Assembly (NCBI GenBank): GCA_025024175.1 | Contig: QCXZ01000064.1 | Span: 37,593,325 to 37,657,324, forward strand | Origin: Rhyzopertha dominica | Lineage: Eukaryota > Arthropoda > Insecta > Coleoptera > Bostrichidae | Direction of reading: 5' to 3' | Length of the DNA: 64,000 nucleotides | Part shown: piece after piece, positions 57,758 through 64,000 of the stretch | Layout of the letters: each line of letters starts with the position of its first letter | How positions within the stretch are numbered: position 1 is the stretch's first letter | Translations under genes and position numbers: made by a program | Notes under the pieces: generated by a model | What the model was told of the DNA's origin: nothing | The model's database searches: none | What the model saw: the letters and a program-made list of their open reading frames with translations, nothing else

Positions 57758-58668
57758 CAGTGGCGACTGGTGAGGGAGGGCTGTGGGGCGCCGTGCTCCC
57801 TACGCCAATTACTATGTACATCAAATTCAATTAAATTAAAACATTTATATACATTTACATCTAATGATCTAATATATCCATTATTAGTTATTACCCATAG
57901 GTATTTAATTTTCAATCTTAATGTAGATTTGCGTTCAGCGCCTGCACTGCGGGAACCCGCAAGCCATCTGATTAATTTGCCTGCCGGCTGCCGGGCGGGC
58001 TGATTCCTGTAAGCGCAAAGCGTTTCGTTGCCAATGCAATGGAAATGGCACGCGTCGACCCGCGATTCTAAGTGGAACTTCGGGCTTAGTTCTTTCAGCC
58101 CGAGACACGAGCGCGCATTCCTGCAAATAATGCAGCCGAACGTGAGCAGTTATTAAGCGTACGTACACGTGCCTTTTGTGGAAAATGGTGTTCTAGACAA
58201 AAAAATGAGGATGTGTGATTTAATTAAATTGAACTTCAGTTCTCTGAGTTTGGCGGACAAAGTAGACATTAAGAAAAACGAAACGCCCTGTGCCTGTATT
58301 AAATTTAAATCAAGTACAACCCAGTTACCTAAAATCGAAAAGGATTTACCAGAAAGTTGACGCAAATGTTTATGAACGGGCTTCATGGTTGCGCGGATTG
58401 GAAGAGACAAATGCGTTTTTTATTGTTTTTTTTTTGTTTATTGTTTGGTGGCGATGACAACTGGACGTTTCTAAGAAATGACATGTTGTTTTCCGGGCTG
58501 GTTCCCACGTTGGTTATTAGACCTTGACGTTTCGATACTCATGTCGGTGTCTTCCTCAGAAGTAGCTCTGAAACTAACTTTCTGAGAAATACAAGTATTT
58601 AAAATACGAATATTTTTTGTATTATTCAATCAGCGTCCCCCAGATAAAAATGCCACCAGCCGCCACTG
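57758..58668. mobile_element. hAT-like non-autonomous element
   Basis: The ends are CAGTGGCGACTGGTG (left) and, on the other strand at the right, CAGTGGCGGCTGGTGG, the familiar hAT CAGTGGCG form. The 8-bp flanks GGCATAAG and ACTATAAG agree only at 5 of 8, so the TSD is decayed or absent. The 911-bp interior has a GC-rich segment (57935-58160) unlike normal hAT filler and no transposase. A 63-codon plus frame at 58169-58360 (MCDLIKLNFSSLSLADKVDI) is unassigned. Confidence 0.65.
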
Positions 58669-58780
58669 ACTATAAGTATTTTCTAGAAACTAAACCTTCA
58701 AGAACTAAGTTTTAAATTATTGTTCTTTTAATTTAATTTTTAAATTTTTGGCAAGGCTTGTACTCCTTATATGCTATTTT

Positions 58781-59195
58781 TATGTCCCAATACTTACGTA
58801 GTGAGATATAACCGGCAGAAGTGAAGCGAAATTCCGTTCGCCTCAGTCCCGCATACGCTACATACAGTGGAACATGAGGATGTTCAGTACACGTGCACTG
58901 AGCAAAACAGAACTATTTACGTACCCAACTGAGGCTACGAAGTCGTCGCTTCTCAAACTTTTCGAAACTAAACGAATGACATCAGCGTTCAGGTATATAT
59001 GGAGGTATATATGGAGCATCGGCAAACTCTTTGTTCGATAAAGACAACAAGTTTGGTTCTCTGTCCTGTGTCTTATTATTAAACCGTCTTCTGCGGTGCT
59101 GTGCTTGTTGAATCGTGATTTGATCAGTCGTTAGCCAGTACAACATCGCATTTGTTGTAGCGCAAGGCCGACTCGCCGGGATCCGAAAGTCGCGC
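58781..59195 (+). mobile_element. Possible solo LTR
   Basis: Starts TGTCCC, ends near AGTACAACA (59134-59142), and has features of an arthropod LTR: GTTCTCTGTCCTGTG, TATTATTAAACC as a possible poly(A) region, then the downstream string GCCGGGATCCGAAAG, which resembles the leader after an LTR. Two copies of AGGTATATATGGA occur in tandem at 58990. No second LTR, gag or pol is present in the window, so the call is tentative. Confidence 0.3.
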
Positions 59196-59197
59196 GC

Positions 59198-59215
59198 GTA
59201 ATATATATATATATA
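59198..59215. repeat. AT dinucleotide microsatellite
   Basis: About nine alternating TA/AT units. Confidence 0.85.
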
Positions 59216-62200
59216 TCGTCAAACCTACTTTATTGAGCGGCTTTTAAGGTATTTTTTTAGAGTATCTTTCAAATTTCGTGAATGCTGACATCCGTTTTGA
59301 AAATACAAATCAATTGCCATATTCGCTTCAAGTTCACTTGAAACGGAGCGAAATAAAATTGAGGTACGTAGTGTTATTTCGAAGTATCCAAATACTGCAT
59401 ATTTTTGAAAATCAGAAAAACTTTCAACGGCAAAGTTATACAGGAATTGTTGGGCTAACTTGAATAGGAACAAAATTTTGAGTCAAAGGCAAGCACCTCG
59501 TGCATTAGGGAAACCCAGGTAAATGTCATGGCGTGCAAACTATGCCACAATCGCAGTATTAATTTAACTGTGAATGTTGAATTTTACTTACTTATTACAT
59601 TGAGATCTGCTTTATTTTTTATAAATCAACTAAAATACTGAGACAAATGATTTATTTTATGAGCATTACAACGACCACGTACGTTACAAAATAAATTTTA
59701 TGTACTTAATTATTTCTAGGGAAACAATTTATTTGGTATATTTAAATATAAAATACATCATCTCTGAAGTAACAATAAATAAACCCGATATGCCAAACAG
59801 TTTGGCAAGATTTCCTGAGATGTTAAGACGTACGTAACAAGAGAGAAGCTATAAATATATTTAAATAAGTATTTCTAAAAAATAAGTATATATTTAGCAT
59901 TTCCTATATTTAAATCTGAGGCTACAGTTTATTTGAACGTACCTTGAAATTATTTAACCAAGCATTATTAACAATTGACACGACACAAATTATTGCATAA
60001 GTAGCAATATAGTTGATTCTCAAAAAAAGGAAATGCGATTCGTCCACTTAAAACACTTAAAATAACCTTTTGTTTTGTAGGTACTTGCCGACATAAACAA
60101 TCTCAAATTCAGATATTCACATCTGCATCGCGCACACGTCCAACAACAATTTTATATGGCACTCCACCGTTTATTAAATTGTAATAAGGATCTGGTCAAT
60201 GATCATTACCTTTCATTAAATTAAATTTAATACATTCATTAAATGCATTCAAAAGCAATTAAATTTTCGTCCAAGTTTGAATGCAACAGAATCGTTAATA
60301 TACTTGGTGCATCAAACGTCTAGGTAGTTGTAGTTAAATGTCACAAAAATAGCAGCTGATGCACTATCTTCTGAATTTGACAGAACGATGGTTGGCCTTT
60401 TGGTAGTGATTCGCAGACTTTGTCAAAGCACGAAGTGGAAAGTTGTAAATTGAGCACTGAGTAGATTGTGATCCAAATATATATATTATTATTATTAATC
60501 CGCAGTTTTGGTTCTGACCGGAAAATTTCATTAGCGATTATATCAAAATTTCTGCCGACCATTTGCCAGTAACAGCCTAATCTAGAACCCAAATTAAGGG
60601 TCTGAACACTGCACTAGTGCAAGGAGTACATCATGTATCAAGTCCATTCATTTAAACAGAATCGGCCTTGTGAGCGTTGTTGCCAAATTGATATGGCCGC
60701 GGCCTTCTTAAATGTGGCGATGATAATACCTATTCAGCAAATTGTAGGGAGAGCAGCAGGCAGCGCAGATACTACAGAAACAAGTAGCAACTACAGGTGG
60801 CAGGTGAACAAGTAAGAGGTTATAGATTAGAACATAAAACCAGTTATAACCGTTAAATCGGACTCCAGGAATCTGTTTTACTTTTTAATTATTTTAATAA
60901 TTCGTTGCGTAAAAATGAATGAAGTTTATTTGAAACGTTCTTTCGGACGAAGGGAGCGGTAAATACTATATCAGACCTTTTCATGTGGCTTGGTGTACAC
61001 TACCTATAGATGGATATGCGGAAGTAGGTAGACATGAAGTCATTTTTCTTGGTTAATGCATAGGGAGCAGTACCACAGCATAGATAACAATCAACAATAT
61101 GTTACTTCTGAGCAATCGCATGAAATTTTAGTGACCTTGACGCCATTTTGGGGGAATAAAGGTCAGAGATGTATTCAAGAAAATTTACATTTCAAGGAAT
61201 AGTACCGAACAGTCCCGGACTAAAAATAATTGTAGCTCTTCTTGTCCTTTAAATATTGCTTATTTTTACAATTTCTTACGGAGCATACAGTTCCAGGCTT
61301 TTTGGCATCGGAATCCAAAATGAATCTAAAATATTAACGTACAGAGCACAACTCGCTACACCACTGTATCACCAACTCAAGCACACGCTCCACACAGCTG
61401 AGTGCCCGATAACTACAACACTGGCCGTATTTGAAAGGTTCTATTCCAATATGGCAACTGCGCGGCGTGATGCGCAAAAGTTTCCCGCCAATGAGAGATA
61501 AACTGCTGATTGTTCCCTAACCTCCTAAACCTCCTGGTTTATGTGTAAATCTGCTCCCCTCTACAGTCCAACTTCACCTCACCTTCAGCAGAAGCATAGA
61601 TAAATTAAGAAAGATACCCAATGTAAATGCACCGCATTGCCACAGAACCGTAGTGTATGATCTTCACTCAAGAGGGCGAAAGAATGTCCAAAGCGCGCGA
61701 TATTGTATCCCAAATGTTTTGTACTGTCTGTCCCTCCCGCCCAGACAGCATGCGAACGGAGTGTGGGCGGTAGTCACAATCCCACCACTGCACTTCTACA
61801 GCAGCTGACTGCAACACCCGTAATGCTTAACAAAATAATATTTTATGTAGCGAAGGGTCAATAGTAGAGTGCCCGATCGGACATATTTTGACTTGTGTGG
61901 GGGACTCGGGACTCGGGATAACAATCTAAAACTTACACAGATGTAAGCTAATATATTGATAATTATAAATCCAGAATTATAAGAATTAGACCGAGCCGAA
62001 AGTCAATATCGTTAAAAATGTAACTAACGGTGCATTGTTAAAAAACGAAATGTATACTTTCTATGGGTATTTAATTTAAAACATTTTCTGTGCCGAATAT
62101 TTTTAAATAAATTTTTGATTTGCAAAATACATTGCCTCTTACGGCCGAAAAATAATAAAAGGTCAGTTTTTCGGTTTCAACGCCGTCTACAATTAATTCA

Positions 62201-62639
62201 AAATTCCCTAATTTTCAGTTTACCTAGCATTATCGCGAAAACTAAGGCCTAACTCAAAAAAATATATTCTTATTAAAAGTTAGCCGTGTGCTTTTAGGTG
62301 CCATTCGTGGCAAATTCATATTTTTTTATTTACCGATAAAGGTAATATAAAATTAAATGTAAAAGATTACATTTTTCTGGGAGACGCGACTGCTGCCGTG
62401 TTCGCGTGGCCGCATCGTCCATCTCTACTATTTCCGTAGCTCCGTCCTTTGTCCACTAGTGCAGCTCAGGGAGGGACGCGATAGATCAAAAATACAATAA
62501 TTAGGAAATCTGTCTAATTAATCCTATTTCAGTTTTCATATTGACAAACACGTTCGAAAGTATATTAAAAATCCTCACTAACCTATGAAAGAAAAATTAA
62601 ACTAATAACTACGCATGTAGTTCAATAAACGTTTTATTA
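59216..62639. other. Long stretch without an identifiable gene
   Basis: Frames of 60-83 codons occur (59225-59473, 60341-60592, 60633-60815, 61256-61501), but none shows a domain or splice context. Sections at 61560-61830 and 62380-62490 are GC-richer than the rest. No repeat structure was recognised. Confidence 0.4.
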
Positions 62640-63040
62640 TGCAATTCTGCACGCAAATCATGATAAAATAAATTAATCTTTTTACAAAATTGCACAATTT
62701 ACTTATCGAAATTTGTTCTTGAGCTGTGGTTTCAACCATTATTTTAGATCTAGATTCTTGATGTACGAAAATTCCGAAGTGTTACGAGTTTAGGACATCT
62801 TCACAAATGCTCGTTATAGCTACAGGATCTTCAGTAGTCCCCTCATTAAATGCAAGCAAACCAATTATCCAGTACAATACATCTGGTATGTGTTTCTTGC
62901 AGCCTTTTATATCTAAGTTCCTGTCACTTAAAATACAGATGGTATTTGATCCATTTCGCACCTTATATTGGCACATATTTTATTAATAACGGCGATTTCT
63001 ACTTCCGCTACAGTATGGTGTTGCAAATCTGGTAATCTGT
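62640..63040 (-). pseudogene. Decayed ORF of an unnamed repetitive family
   Basis: The minus strand reads HTVAEVEIAVINKICAN, then after a shift NTICILSDRNLDIKGCKKHI and PDVLYWIIGLLAFNEGTTED, then AITSICEDVLNS, a stop, and HFGIFVHQESRSKIMVETT. The combination YWII..L, SIC.D.L and H.GI.VH.ETRSK...... resembles a block in large repetitive ORFs of unknown name in arthropod and other animal genomes. AATAAA lies on the minus strand just past the end (about 62637). The stop and frameshifts indicate a relic. The family assignment is from memory of the pattern and is uncertain. Confidence 0.45.
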
Positions 63041-63398
63041 CTGATTATACTGATATTTTACTATTAATAGAAAATAACTACCACTATCGCAAATACTGCT
63101 AACTCTTTTACTTTTATAAAGCACATCAATATTGTGTTAAAAATCTTTCTTTATTATCGAGCAGTAATATACTATCTCTTCACTATCTTTTTTTAAAAAG
63201 TCAAGAACAAAAGTATACTAATGTCGACCCGCGTTAATATTTTAATCAGAGAATAAAAAAAAAACATGTTCTTTGGTAAAGTGTGCATAAATTGTATGTA
63301 AAATATATCCACAAATACAACGGATTTGGTTGGTACCTTTAAAAACATTTGTTAAGGTGCTATACCTACGGCTTCTAGTAATTAGCCCGAATGATACG
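63041..63398. other. No identifiable gene
   Basis: AT-rich, nothing recognised. Confidence 0.45.
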
Positions 63399-64000
63399 AC
63401 TCTATACAAGGTGATTTTTTGAAAACTTCACACCATAAATAACTTTAAATAGAGGAAAAATTTAAAATTTTGCAAAAACAGGTAAACTTTTGTTTGCAGG
63501 GGGACAACTTTTGAGATAAGTTTTTAATGGATAGCGATTACCCTCTTAGCGGGGTAGATACCCCTTCAAAAATTTTAAATGAAACTACCCATCTTACGAT
63601 ACATCATTTTAAAAGCTTATTACACAAGGAGTCTTGCCATGTAATTAGTTTTACTATTTTTTACCCATTGATGGGGTAGTGGGTCAAAAAGTGCATTGTA
63701 GCAAGTGGCTTATAAAATGGAATATTTTGGACTTTTTTTAACAAAATTTGTTGTCTTGCAGTTACAATAAAATTGTCCTTACTTAAGCTAAAAAAAACTT
63801 GTTAAAAATAATTGTTTACACTAAGCAAAATGCCAAAAAATACTTAAAATTTTCTTTCGACATTGCAAACTCGACAGTTTATACTGAATTGGCTAAATAA
63901 TTATCTACTTTGTGTTTCCAATTTTTTGTTTCAACTTTTTGGCTACTTCTTTGCACGACCATTCTTTTTGTTCACATTCCTTTTTATAAATCGCGTGAAA
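63399..64000. mobile_element. Left part of a mariner-type TIR element, cut by the window end
   Basis: Begins TATACAAGGTGATTTTTTGA, resembling the TACARGGTG ends at 5438 and 26001. Features such as ACCCTCTTAGCGGGGTAGAT and ACCCATTGATGGGGTAGTGG follow, typical of non-coding ends of such elements. No second end is available within the window, so this is inference from the terminal motif. Confidence 0.4.

Noticed and set aside
1..64000. Bacterial or viral origin, or a biosynthetic gene cluster
   Set aside because: No ribosome-binding sites, operons or dense ORFs; spliced transposase exons, LINE, Penelope, THAP and hAT elements point to an animal nuclear genome.

Overview
The window looks like arthropod, probably insect, nuclear DNA. 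It is AT-rich, has no compact gene rows or operons, and is packed with eukaryotic transposons: THAP/P-like, hAT, IS630/Tc1-mariner, CACTA-like, Penelope-like, non-LTR and Foldback-like. Short introns with GTAAGT donors occur inside one element. I find no complete, confidently identified host gene. The window is best read as an intergenic or large-intron transposon graveyard with a few recent insertions. Isolated single N bases suggest a draft assembly.

Layout. 1-4.4 kb: AT-rich, with fragments of an IS630/mariner transposase and a non-LTR reverse transcriptase. 4.37-7.40 kb: a P-superfamily element with perfect 24-bp terminal inverted repeats (TIRs) and perfect 8-bp target duplications (TSDs). 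It keeps only the THAP, coiled-coil and helix-turn-helix part of its transposase. 7.4-9 kb: a GC-richer coding-like flank, a double palindrome and a hairpin MITE. 11.45-14.74 kb: Foldback-like element 1, whose two opposed arms are made of about 147-bp satellite units, with a perfect 9-bp TSD. 19-28 kb: mariner debris, a second THAP-bearing inverted-repeat element (23.5-25.8 kb) and a 2-kb fold-back mariner-type element (26.0-28.0 kb). 29.7-32.6 kb: two hAT-type elements with 8-bp TSDs. 33.6-40.3 kb: a Penelope-like element broken by a CACTA-like element, a reversed non-LTR element and an inverted Penelope piece. 43-46.5 kb: mariner transposase remnants and the tail of a GIY-YIG retroelement. 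49.5-53.8 kb: Foldback-like element 2, with a different unit of about 146 bp, a perfect 9-bp TSD, and a dead Penelope-like pol gene between its arms. 54-64 kb: microsatellites, imperfect repeats, a hAT-like element, a possible LTR, an unnamed decayed ORF and a TIR element cut by the window end.

The main find is the pair of Foldback-like elements. They share a terminal motif (consensus GGGTSCGTTAAGYTRGCYC), 9-bp TSDs, satellite arms with nucleosome-sized periods and an embedded short GCTAGC-containing sub-repeat, yet their unit sequences differ. Element 2 carries a retroelement between nearly identical arms, which recalls the Drosophila FB-NOF arrangement. Neither encodes a recognisable transposase, so both would have to be moved in trans.
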